This document shows, piece by piece, positions 18,534 to 27,843 of a DNA stretch of 64,000 bases. This stretch comes from a sulfur-oxidizing endosymbiont of Gigantopelta aegis. GTDB taxonomy: Bacteria > Pseudomonadota > Gammaproteobacteria > GRL18. Numbering within the stretch: the stretch's first letter is position 1; each line of letters starts with the position of its first letter. The position numbers were made by a program, and so were the translations under genes. Where the stretch lies: NCBI RefSeq assembly GCF_016097415.1, contig NZ_JAEHGE010000003.1, forward strand, positions 14,491 through 78,490, in the 5' to 3' direction. The notes below the pieces were generated by a model. The model did no database searches. It was not told where the DNA came from and saw only the letters and a program-made list of their open reading frames with translations.

Positions 18534-21500
18534 TTATACCGTACGTACTTCAAATCCAGCAGTTTGATCCGTTGTCATTGCATCGATTTGAGCATAAGTA
18601 ATGGCATATTCTTGATCACTGGTCAGTGACTGAATTTGGTCAGACGTCAACGCTTGAACCTGAGTAGTCGTTATAGACTGAATCTGGCTATCGCTCATAT
18701 TGGTAAATTGTGTGGTACCAAGACCTGATTGGATTTGATCAGAGGTCAGTGAAGCCACTTGCGTATAAGTCATGGCAGAAATTTGACCTGCGGTCATTGC
18801 TTGCATATCAACCGTTTCAATGGCCTGTACCTGTGTGGCACTTAATTCACGTAAGTCCTGCGTTTCCATTGCCTGAATTTGGTCAGTCGTCATTGCCGCC
18901 ACATTATCACTGCTCAGATATTGCATCTGTGCCGTGGTTAAAGCAACAATGTCTTCCGTACCAAAAGCCTGAATCTGATCAGTTGTCAATGAGCCTAATT
19001 GTGAACCGGTCAAGCTCGCGGTTTGATCCGTAGTCAGAGCAGCAATATTATCTGTCGATAAAGCAGAGAAATCACCCAGTTCAATGGCCTGAATTTGCGC
19101 CGTTGTTAGCGTACTGATTTGATCTGTGGTCATGGCATTGAACTGGTCACTGGTCAAAGCCTGTATCTGTGCATTGGTCAATGCAGTAGTCTGAGCTGAA
19201 CTCAGAGAAGTCACTGCATCAGTACTCAGATTACTGATCTGAGTTGAGTTTAAGACTTGTATGTCATTGGTCTCAATTGCCTGCAGTTGATCCGTGCTCA
19301 GTGCATTTAAATTGTCCGTTGTCAAAGCGCCAATTTGAGCTGTCGTCATGGCTTCAATTTCATCAGTGGCGAAGGTTTGAATTTGATCCGTAGTCAGAGC
19401 TTGTATCTGAGAGCTGGTCAAACTGACAACCTGAGAGACGCTCAATGCTGTCACACTATCGGTTGATAGCGCAGCAACGTTGTCAGTTGAAATTGATTGT
19501 AATTGAGTTCCCGTTAATTCAGAAACATTATCAGTCGTCAATGCATTGAGCTGATCACTGGATAATGAGGCCACCTGTGCATTGGTCAACGCAACCGTCT
19601 GATCCGATGTCAATGCATTAATACCATCCGTACTAATAGCACTTGTCTGCGTGGTACTCAACACTTGCAGATCTTCTGTTTCAATGGCCTGAATTTGATC
19701 ACTGGTTAAAGCATTGAGATTATCACTACTCAGACCCGACATTTGTCCGGTTGTCAGAGATGCAATTTCATCGGTAGCAAAGGTCTGAATTTGATCAGAT
19801 GTTAAAGCACCTAATTGTGCATTGGTTAAGCTAGGTATTTGATCCGATGTCAGCGCAGTAATACTATCCGTCGTTAAAGCGGCCAAATCTGCTGTTTCAA
19901 TCGCCTGAATTTGTCCAGAAGTCAGCTCCGCAACATTATCTGTTGTTAGAGCATTCAGTTGATCACTAGAAAGTGAGGTTATCTGCGCATTCGTTAAGGC
20001 CACAGTTTGATCGGAGGTTAAGGCATTGATACCATCGGTACTCAGCGCACTGGTTTGATCGGTATTGAGTGCTTGTAAGTCATCGGTTTCGATGGCCTGC
20101 ACCTGATCGCTAGTCAAAGCATTCAAATTATCGGTTGTTATACCGGACATTTGCGCAGTGGTCAGGGCGGCGATTTCATCCGTTGCAAAGGTTTGAATTT
20201 GATCCGTTGTTAAAGCACCCAATTGTGAATTCGTCAACGTACTAATTTGATCTGAAGTTAAGGCTGTGGTGTTATCGGTCGATAAGGCAGCCAAGTCAGC
20301 TATTTCAATTGCTTGCACCTGATCAGTGGTGAGTTGTGACACATTATCTGTGGTCAATGCATTCAGTTGATCACTGGATAGTGAAGCAATCTGCGCTCCA
20401 CTCAATGATACGGTTTGGTCTGAACTCAGAGCAGCAATGCCATCAGTATTTAAGGCCGCTATTTGATCCGTATTGAAGGCTTGCAAATCAACGACTTCAA
20501 TCGCCTGTACCTGATCGGTGGTTAAGGCATTAATATTATCCGTACTCATGGCCGGTATTTGATTGGTACTTAAGGCCACAATATCATCCGTGGCAAACGT
20601 CTGAATCTGGTCGGAAGTCAACGCACCAACCTGATCAGTCGTCAAGCTTGCCGTTTGATCAGATGTCAGTGCCGCCGTATTATCAGTCGATAAGGCTGTA
20701 ATATCAGCCACTTCAATAGCCTGAATTTGATCGGATGTGAGTGCTGCAATATTGTCCGTGGTCATGGCATTAAATTGATCACTGGACAAGGTTGCAATCT
20801 GAGATGCATTTAGTGCAACACTTTGATCCGAGGTCAGTGCTGAAATACTATCTGTATTTAATGAAATAACCTGATCACTATTCAGAGTTTGTAAATCTTC
20901 TGTTTCAATCGATCTAAACTGGTCGGTTGTTAAGGCATTCAAATTATCGGTCGTCATTGCCGTCATTTGATCAGTTGTTAAGGCTGCTATTTCATCTGTC
21001 GCAAAAGTTTGTATTTGATCAGTCGTTAGCCCCCCTATTTGCGAATTAGTCAAACTCGCGGTTTGATCCGAGGTCAATGCAGTCGTGTTATCCGTCGATA
21101 GTGCCGATAAATCTGCCACTTCTATCGCCTGAATCTGATCAGAACTTAAAGAAGCTATATTATCAGTCGTCATGGCATTGAATTGATCACTGCTTAATGC
21201 CGTAATCTGAGTTCCGGTTAGTGCACTACTTTGATCGGAGGTCAGTGCTGCAATGCTATCGGTATTTATTGAAATGATCTGGTCACTATTGAGCGCTTGT
21301 AAATCATTGGTTTCAATCGAACTAAACTGATCCGTTGTTAAGGCATTCAGATTATCCGTTGTCATTGCCGTCATTTGATCAGACGTCATGGCTACAATTT
21401 CATCTGTCGCAAAGGTTTGTATCTGATCCGTTGTCAAAACACCAATCTGTGAGTTAGTTAAGCTTGAAATTTGATCTGACGTTAAGGCTGTCGTGTTATC

Positions 21501-24500
21501 CGTTGACAAAGCAGCCAGATCGGCATCTTCAATTGCTTGAATTTGATCAGATGATAATACCGATAAATTATCAGTCGTCATGGCATTCAGTTGATCACTG
21601 GATAAGGATGTAATCTGTGCCCCAGTAAAGGCAGTAGCCTGATCCGAAGACAATACATTGATATTATCCGTTGTTATTGCCCCAACTTGATCGGTATTTA
21701 AAGCCGCAAGATCAGCCGTTTCAATCGCCTGGATTTGATCACTGATTAAATTAGCGACATTATCAGTGGTAATGCCCGGCATTTGATCTGTCGTCAAGGC
21801 AGCAATTTCATCAGTAGCAAAGGTTAACATCTGATCAGAGCTCAACGCACTCAATTGCTCAGTCGTCAAACTGGATATTTGATCGGAGGTTAAAGCCGTT
21901 GTGTTATCCGTTGTTAAAGCAGCTAAATCTGCAGTATCAATGGCTTGAATTTGTCCTGAGGTTAGCACCGCTAAATTATCCGTACTAATCACGTTGATTT
22001 GATCGCTGGATAACGATGTGATTTGTGGCGCTGTCAAAGCAATTGTTTGATCAGACGATAAACTATTAATATGAGTTCGAGTAAAGGAAGAAATTTGATC
22101 GGTACTCATCGAACTAATTTCATCGGTACCAAAAGCCGCAATTTGATTAGTAAACAAGCCCTGAATACTATCCGTTGACATCACTCCTACCTGCTCTACT
22201 GATAAGGCAGCAATTTCATCTGTTGATAGAGCACGGATCTGATCCGATGTTAATACCTGGAATTGTGTTGTAGTCAGACTCGCAATTTGATCTGAGCCCA
22301 TTGCTTCTATTTTAATATCCGAGAGGCTTGCCAAGTCTGACACTTCAATCGCTTGTATTTGAGCACTGGTGAGGACACCCATGTTATCTGTCGATAAACT
22401 ATTGAGCTGATCACTGGATAGAGCAGCAACTTGTTTCGTCGTCAGTGCCTGAACCTGGTCAGAGCTTAATTCACCAATATTATCCGGGGTGATAGCTGCA
22501 ATTTGGGTAGTATCAAGAGTACGGAGATCATCTGTTTCCAATGCCTGAATCTGACCTACAGCCAAGGCAGTTAATTGAGCGCCCGTCATCGCTTCCACTT
22601 GTGATGACGTGAGTGCTGCAATATTATCGGTAGTAATCGCTCTAATCTGATCAGTATCCAAACTAGCCACTTGTGTAGAACTTAGACCCTGAACCTGATC
22701 CGATGTTAATGCTTCAATATTTTTGGTGGTCAAAGCACCCAGTTGATCAGAGTTAAGTACACGCAGATCTTTTGTTTCAATGGCAACAACTTGATCAGTA
22801 GTCAATGCTGCAATATTATCAGTCGTCATAGAGCGCATTTGTATCAAACTCAGGGCAACAATATCACTGCTAGAAAATGCTCTAACCTGATTAGTCGTCA
22901 TTGCCGTGAGTTGATCACCGGTTAAATTAGCGGTTTGATCCGAGGTCAGGGCAGCAATATTATCGGTGGTTATATTTGACATAACACTGCTATTAATGCG
23001 CTGTATTTGCTCACCCGACAATAAGGCCATATTATCGGTTGTTAAAGCATTTATTTGACTGCTGGACATCGTGCTAAATTGAATAGCGGCAAAAGCCTGA
23101 ACAGAATCCGATGTTAAAGCGCCCACTTGAGCAGTAGTCAAAGCATTTAGTTGCTCACTGGTTAGCGCAAAAGCTTGCTCGTCGGTCAGTGCAGCAATAC
23201 TATCTGTTGACAGCGATGCAATACTATCGGTAGGAATCGTTCTATATTGATCCCCTGTAAAGGCAACTAAATTATCGGTTGTTAAGGCATTAAATTGATC
23301 GGTTGATAATGCCTGAATTTGCAGAACACTCATGCCGCGAGTTTGGTCGGAAGATAGAACGGAAATACTACCCGTGCTTAATGCGCCAATCTGATCGGTA
23401 CTCAATACACGTAAATCATTGGTCTCCATTGCAATCATTTGATCGCTAGATAATGCCGCAATATTATCAGTAGATACAGCCTGAATCTGATCAGTTGTTA
23501 ACGCAATAACATTACCCGTCGTTAAAGAAAGAGTTTGATCAGATGTTAGTGAACTTATTTGATCGGTCGTTAAGCTAATAGTTTGATCAGTTGTTAAGGC
23601 TGAAATTTGATCAGTCGATAGATTTGCGAACTTAGTCGTCTCTATCGCTTGTATTCTTATATCTGTTATCAGAGAAAAATTATCAGTCGTCAGGGCATTT
23701 AACTGATCAGTTGTTAATGTAACAAATTGAGTACTCGTAAGAGACTGACTTTGATCAGACGTTAGTGAAGCAATACTATTTGTGCTTAATGCTGTAGTTT
23801 GATCAGAAGTCAAAGCTCGCAGATCCTGAGTTTCCATTGCAATAATTTGATCACTTGTCAGAGCTGCTATACTATCTGTTGATAAAAGAGATACTTGTCC
23901 CGTTTTCAAAGCAACAATATCAGCGGTTGAAAAGACTTGAATTTGATCTGAATTCAAAGCTGATATCTGATCACCTTTAAGAGAAACAACTTGATCGGAT
24001 GTCAAAGCTGCAATTTGGTCCGTTGATAAGTTTGATAAATTACTCGCCTCAATAAATCTAATTTGACCTGTTGTCAATGCCACGACGCTATCTGTTGCCA
24101 ATGCATTTAATTGATCGCTTGACATTTGTTGGACTTGTGCACCAGTTAATTTTGAAGCTTGGTCCGTAGTCATTACAGCCACATTATCAGTACTTAATGC
24201 AGCAAATTGATCAGAATTCATCGCACGTAAGTCATTAACTTCCACTGCAATCATCTGATCAGTTGTCAGTGCTGCAATACTATCTGTTGATAAAACCGAC
24301 ATTTGCCCCGTTTTTAGCGCAACGATATCAGCAGTTGAAAAAGATTGAATTTGATCGGATGTTAGAGCTGCAACTTGATCTCCTTTTAGTGCTGCTGTTT
24401 GAGTCGATGTGAGTGCGGCAATTTGATCAGTCGACAAGCCTATTAGATTCGAAGTTTCAATAAACCGAACTTGACCGGTTGTTAAGGCGGCAATATTATC

Positions 24501-26813
24501 CGTAGTAAAAATATTAAGTTGATCACTGGATATTTGCTGCATTTGCAAACCCGTTAAAGCAGAAGCCTGATCGGTTGTCATCACACCAATACTTTCAGAG
24601 CTTAATGCAGCAATTTGATCTGAATTCAGCGCACGTAAATCATCAACTTCCATTGCAAGCATTTGATCAGTGGTTAGTGCTGCAATACTATCTGTGGATA
24701 AGACTGCCATTTGACCTGTTTTTAGTGCAACGATATCAGCAGTTGAAAAAGCTTGAACTTGCTCGGATGTTAGAGCAGCAACCTGGTCTCCTTTTAGTGA
24801 AGCTGTTTGTGTTGATGTTAATGCAGCAATTTGATCAGTCAGTAAACCCGATAAATTAGAGGCCTCTACTAATCTTATTTGCCCTGTCGTTAAAGCGGCA
24901 ATATTATCTGTAGTAAAAGTATTGAGTTGATCACTGGACATTTGCTGAATTTGTGTACCCGTTAATTGGGAAGCTTGATCCGTGGTCATCACACCAATAT
25001 TATCTGCACTTAATGCTGCAAACTGATCAGAAGTCAGCGAACGTAAATCATCAACTTCCATTGCAATCATTTGATCGGTTGTCAGCGCAGCAATACTATC
25101 TGTCGATAAGACTGCCATTTGCCCTGTTTTTAGTGCAACAATATCGGCGGTTGAAAAGGCTTGAATTTGATCGGATGTTAAAGCCGCAACTTGGTCTCCT
25201 TTTAGTGCAGCTGTTTGAGTCGATGTGAGTGCAGCAATTTGATCTGTCAATAAGCCCGATAAATTTGATGTTTCTATTAATCTGATTTGTCCTGTCGTTA
25301 AAGCCGCAATATTATCTGTAGTAAAAGTATTAAGTTGATCACTGGACATTTGTTGGATTTGTGCGCCCGTTAATTGGGAAGCTTGATCCGTGGTCATCAC
25401 ACCAATATTATCTGCACTTAATGCTGCAATTTGATCCGAACTCATCGCACGCAAATCTTCAACTTCCATTGCAATCATTTGATCAGTTGTCAGCGCAGCG
25501 ATATTATCCGTGGACATCACCGTAATCTGCCCTGTTTTCAAAGCAACAATATCATTGGTTGAAAAAGCTTGGAATTGCTCAGAATTTAAGGAGGCTATTT
25601 GAGAACCAGTCAAAGCTGCAACTTGAGTCGATGTAAGAGCGGCTATTTGCTGAGTTGATAAATTAGCAATGTCATCAGTTTCAATAAGTCTCACTTGGCC
25701 TGTTGATAGCACCGCAATATTATCTGTAGACAAAGCATTAAATTGCTCACTGGACAGTTGTTGCATTTGTGCGCCAGTCAATGCTTTTGCTTGATCTGTC
25801 GTCATTGCATTTATATTAACAGTAGTTAATGCAGTAACCTGTGCTCCTGTCATTGCACGTAAATCTTCAGTTTCCATTGCTTTAAACTGATCAGTTGTTA
25901 ACGCAGCAATGCTATCTGTTGACATCAGTGCCATCTGTCCAGATTTTAATGCCACAATATCATTGGTTGAAAATGCTTGTATTTGTTCAGAAGTTAAAGC
26001 TGATATTTGATCACCTTTAAGACTACTCACTTGTTCAGATGTCAAAGCAGCAATTTGCTTAGTCGACAAACTGGTAATATCATCCGTTTCAATAAATCTT
26101 ACTTGGCCCGTTGTAAGAGCAGCCATATTATCTGTTGACAATGCATTTAATTGAGCACTTGTCAATTGCTGCATCTGAGCACCCGTAAGCGATCTCGCTT
26201 GAGAGCTTGTCATGGCGCTTATGTTTTCAAGACTTATGGATGCGGTCTGCTCAGAAGTTAACGCACGTAAGTCTTCTGATTCCATAGCAACCATTTGACT
26301 AGTCGTTAATGCGGCAATGCTATCCGTTGATAATAAGCGGACTTGTCCTGTCTTTAGAGCAACAATATCATCAGTTGCAAAAGCCTGTACCTGATTACTT
26401 GTTAATGCTCCAATTTGAGACCCCGTTAAATTAGCAGTCTGTATTGAGGTAAAAGCAGCAACCTGGAATGCTGAAAATGCAACTAAATCATTGGTTTCAA
26501 TTGAGCGAACTTGGTTTGTTCGTAATACCGAAATACTCGCAGTAGATAAAGCATTTAATTGGTCACTCGATAGAGCTGTTATCTGGCCATTTGTCAAAGC
26601 TCTTAATTGGTCGGATTGTAATGAAGCTATATTATAGGTTGAAACCGCCTCAAGCTGAGTAGAGCTTAGTACGACAAGGTCTCTCGTTTCAATAACACGA
26701 AATTGTGTAGCACTAAGTGCATCAATTTGATCGGTTGACATACCTGCAAAATCTGTAGTCGTCAGCGCCACAATCTGTGCAGTCGTCAGTGCACTAATAT
26801 CAGCTGGTGTCAA
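18534..26813 (-). repeat. Nested DNA repeat: 24-bp octad units in a 408-bp higher-order period
   Basis: At DNA level the octads give a 24-bp period and the 17-octad unit a 408-bp period. For example the + strand text ACTGCCATTTG occurs at 24703 and again at 25111, exactly 408 apart. Copies between about 24.2 and 25.6 kb are the most similar to each other; copies near both ends are more diverged while keeping the protein pattern, so the array is old with some recent homogenisation in that stretch. Confidence 0.85.
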
Positions 26814-26828
26814 ACTATCGATAGCCAT
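18534..26828 (-). CDS. Giant octapeptide-repeat protein (2,764 residues)
   Basis: I do not recognise a named family. After a five-residue start the whole protein is built of about 344 consecutive 8-residue units with consensus L-[TS]-[TS]-x-Q-[IVL]-x-A, for example LTSDQIQA. Units fall into a higher-order repeat of 17 octads (136 residues) marked by I-E-x-x-D-L octads at positions 5 and 14 and F-[AS]-T-x-[DE]-I at position 10; about 20 such super-units fit. Ser/Thr make up at least a quarter; I found no Trp or Cys and little basic residue content. No signal peptide, membrane helix, sorting motif or separate C-terminal domain is visible (ends AGFEVRTV). Start ATG 26828 has a GGAG ribosome site 7-8 bases upstream. 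The frame is unbroken over 8.3 kb despite decay around it, implying selection. Surface fibre or adhesin is a guess. Confidence 0.85.
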   Translation of the reverse strand: MAIDSLTPADISALTTAQIVALTTTDFAGMSTDQIDALSATQFRVIETRDLVVLSSTQLEAVSTYNIASLQSDQLRALTNGQITALSSDQLNALSTASISVLRTNQVRSIETNDLVAFSAFQVAAFTSIQTANLTGSQIGALTSNQVQAFATDDIVALKTGQVRLLSTDSIAALTTSQMVAMESEDLRALTSEQTASISLENISAMTSSQARSLTGAQMQQLTSAQLNALSTDNMAALTTGQVRFIETDDITSLSTKQIAALTSEQVSSLKGDQISALTSEQIQAFSTNDIVALKSGQMALMSTDSIAALTTDQFKAMETEDLRAMTGAQVTALTTVNINAMTTDQAKALTGAQMQQLSSEQFNALSTDNIAVLSTGQVRLIETDDIANLSTQQIAALTSTQVAALTGSQIASLNSEQFQAFSTNDIVALKTGQITVMSTDNIAALTTDQMIAMEVEDLRAMSSDQIAALSADNIGVMTTDQASQLTGAQIQQMSSDQLNTFTTDNIAALTTGQIRLIETSNLSGLLTDQIAALTSTQTAALKGDQVAALTSDQIQAFSTADIVALKTGQMAVLSTDSIAALTTDQMIAMEVDDLRSLTSDQFAALSADNIGVMTTDQASQLTGTQIQQMSSDQLNTFTTDNIAALTTGQIRLVEASNLSGLLTDQIAALTSTQTASLKGDQVAALTSEQVQAFSTADIVALKTGQMAVLSTDSIAALTTDQMLAMEVDDLRALNSDQIAALSSESIGVMTTDQASALTGLQMQQISSDQLNIFTTDNIAALTTGQVRFIETSNLIGLSTDQIAALTSTQTAALKGDQVAALTSDQIQSFSTADIVALKTGQMSVLSTDSIAALTTDQMIAVEVNDLRAMNSDQFAALSTDNVAVMTTDQASKLTGAQVQQMSSDQLNALATDSVVALTTGQIRFIEASNLSNLSTDQIAALTSDQVVSLKGDQISALNSDQIQVFSTADIVALKTGQVSLLSTDSIAALTSDQIIAMETQDLRALTSDQTTALSTNSIASLTSDQSQSLTSTQFVTLTTDQLNALTTDNFSLITDIRIQAIETTKFANLSTDQISALTTDQTISLTTDQISSLTSDQTLSLTTGNVIALTTDQIQAVSTDNIAALSSDQMIAMETNDLRVLSTDQIGALSTGSISVLSSDQTRGMSVLQIQALSTDQFNALTTDNLVAFTGDQYRTIPTDSIASLSTDSIAALTDEQAFALTSEQLNALTTAQVGALTSDSVQAFAAIQFSTMSSSQINALTTDNMALLSGEQIQRINSSVMSNITTDNIAALTSDQTANLTGDQLTAMTTNQVRAFSSSDIVALSLIQMRSMTTDNIAALTTDQVVAIETKDLRVLNSDQLGALTTKNIEALTSDQVQGLSSTQVASLDTDQIRAITTDNIAALTSSQVEAMTGAQLTALAVGQIQALETDDLRTLDTTQIAAITPDNIGELSSDQVQALTTKQVAALSSDQLNSLSTDNMGVLTSAQIQAIEVSDLASLSDIKIEAMGSDQIASLTTTQFQVLTSDQIRALSTDEIAALSVEQVGVMSTDSIQGLFTNQIAAFGTDEISSMSTDQISSFTRTHINSLSSDQTIALTAPQITSLSSDQINVISTDNLAVLTSGQIQAIDTADLAALTTDNTTALTSDQISSLTTEQLSALSSDQMLTFATDEIAALTTDQMPGITTDNVANLISDQIQAIETADLAALNTDQVGAITTDNINVLSSDQATAFTGAQITSLSSDQLNAMTTDNLSVLSSDQIQAIEDADLAALSTDNTTALTSDQISSLTNSQIGVLTTDQIQTFATDEIVAMTSDQMTAMTTDNLNALTTDQFSSIETNDLQALNSDQIISINTDSIAALTSDQSSALTGTQITALSSDQFNAMTTDNIASLSSDQIQAIEVADLSALSTDNTTALTSDQTASLTNSQIGGLTTDQIQTFATDEIAALTTDQMTAMTTDNLNALTTDQFRSIETEDLQTLNSDQVISLNTDSISALTSDQSVALNASQIATLSSDQFNAMTTDNIAALTSDQIQAIEVADITALSTDNTAALTSDQTASLTTDQVGALTSDQIQTFATDDIVALSTNQIPAMSTDNINALTTDQVQAIEVVDLQAFNTDQIAALNTDGIAALSSDQTVSLSGAQIASLSSDQLNALTTDNVSQLTTDQVQAIEIADLAALSTDNTTALTSDQISTLTNSQLGALTTDQIQTFATDEIAALTTAQMSGITTDNLNALTSDQVQAIETDDLQALNTDQTSALSTDGINALTSDQTVALTNAQITSLSSDQLNALTTDNVAELTSGQIQAIETADLAALTTDSITALTSDQIPSLTNAQLGALTSDQIQTFATDEIASLTTGQMSGLSSDNLNALTSDQIQAIETEDLQVLSTTQTSAISTDGINALTSDQTVALTNAQVASLSSDQLNALTTDNVSELTGTQLQSISTDNVAALSTDSVTALSVSQVVSLTSSQIQALTTDQIQTFATDEIEAMTTAQIGALTTDNLNALSTDQLQAIETNDIQVLNSTQISNLSTDAVTSLSSAQTTALTNAQIQALTSDQFNAMTTDQISTLTTAQIQAIELGDFSALSTDNIAALTTDQTASLTGSQLGSLTTDQIQAFGTEDIVALTTAQMQYLSSDNVAAMTTDQIQAMETQDLRELSATQVQAIETVDMQAMTAGQISAMTYTQVASLTSDQIQSGLGTTQFTNMSDSQIQSITTTQVQALTSDQIQSLTSDQEYAITYAQIDAMTTDQTAGFEVRTV

Positions 26829-27018
26829 TCTTAATCTCCAAACTTTTTTCTTTTACAATTTTTAGTAACATTTATCAGTCATGATTGCATGAAAAATATA
26901 ACATTAATGCCACACAAGACGATATAAAGAAGAAATTTTATTAATATAAAATTCATATAAAACAAATAGATATAAGCATAAATTACAGACGTCTTAATAA
27001 TAGCGTACATTAAAAGCA

Positions 27019-27034
27019 TGCAATACTAATGCCA
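27019..27034 (-). promoter_or_regulatory. Sigma-54-like promoter upstream of the giant repeat gene
   Basis: The minus strand reads TGGCATTAGTATTGCA: TGGCA and TTGCA elements with GG and GC at the correct 24/12 spacing. It lies about 190 bases before the ATG at 26828, leaving a long leader. The intergenic stretch 26829-27250 otherwise shows only AT-rich sequence with no gene. Two flagellar operons in this window have similar motifs, so co-regulation is possible. Confidence 0.5.
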
Positions 27035-27250
27035 ACTTTAAGAAAATTTACATCTAAATTTAGTCTAAATAGGAAACAAATTACTGTTTTTTCATTTAGC
27101 AGATATGCTGGATTAAAATCCTACATTTACCGCTTCAATTTATATAGCGGTTCGATTAGCACTTTCTTTAGAAATTATTACAAATTCCTCAATTATCATC
27201 TGACAACACACATTGAAATCACCAATTTCTTTTAAATGCTCAACTCTGAC

Positions 27251-27327
27251 AACATTCAACATTCAACATTCAACATTCAACATTCAACATTCAACATTCA
27301 ACATTCAACATTCAACATTCAACATTC
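27251..27327. repeat. Heptanucleotide tandem repeat (AACATTC) x11
   Basis: Eleven perfect copies of AACATTC, 77 bases, between the remnant of gmd and the leader of the giant gene. A unit length not divisible by three and perfect copies are typical of slippage-prone tracts. It is not inside a convincing gene; it lies about 215 bases upstream of the sigma-54-like motif for the giant gene. Confidence 0.92.
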
Positions 27328-27344
27328 ATATAAATTATTACACC

Positions 27345-27813
27345 TTAAATTGATATTTTATGTTCATTACATTCAGCTTCAATCATCATCTTTACTATAT
27401 CAGGCATTGAATATAACGCTTTCCAACCGAGAATTCTCTCTGCTTTAGATGGGTTCGCAACTGAGATATCAATATCAGATGGACGGTAAAAATCACTCTG
27501 AGTTATTACATGCTCTTCACATTTTAAATTTAAACTTTTAAAAACTTCGGCAACAAATTCATGCAAAGCATAAGTTTTTCCCGTTGCAACAACAAAATCT
27601 TCAGCTTTTTCCTGTTGTAGCATCAGCCACATAGCAGCTACATACTCTGGGGCCCATCCCCAGTCCCTTTTTATCGCCGTATTACCTAAGATTAATTTCT
27701 CATTACTACCCCGAACAATTCGACAAGCTGTATTGATAATTTTTCGGGTAACAAAACGTTCAGGTCTTAATGGTGACTCATGATTAAACAACAAACCTGA
27801 ACACGCATAAATA
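27345..27813 (-). pseudogene. gmd: GDP-mannose 4,6-dehydratase, C-terminal half (split by IS66)
   Basis: From IYACSGLLFNHESPLRPERF onward this is the C-terminal half of Gmd: VTRKIINTACRI, RDWGWAPEYVAAMW and FYRPSDIDISVANPSKAERI are all family segments. The first two or three residues of the open frame come from the IS66 end at 27814. The other half lies at 30207-30667. About 17 residues of the normal protein between the halves (after SPYAVA, including the helix following the catalytic Lys) are absent, so insertion was accompanied by loss of roughly 50 bases. The stop at 27345 is followed by the heptamer repeat. Confidence 0.85.
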
Positions 27814-27843
27814 GTATACGTCAAAACTTCCCACGTTGACGTA

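Noticed and set aside
18710-25228. Plus-strand open frames of 60-107 codons inside the giant gene
   Set aside because: They are periodic by-products of the repeat on the opposite strand, without ribosome sites or recognisable protein features.
18534-26828. Regular 24-bp repeats resembling a CRISPR array
   Set aside because: The units are coding, lack unique spacers, and drift at third positions; the period is that of an octapeptide protein repeat. No cas genes are present.
26829-27250. Small RNA or riboswitch in the long leader of the giant gene
   Set aside because: The stretch is AT-rich with no stable hairpin or conserved motif I could recognise; only the sigma-54-like site stands out.
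27029-27448. Short plus-strand open frames around the heptamer repeat
   Set aside because: They translate the heptamer as a 7-residue repeat (INIQHSTF-like), have no homologue I can recognise and overlap the end of gmd; the tract is better described as a DNA repeat.
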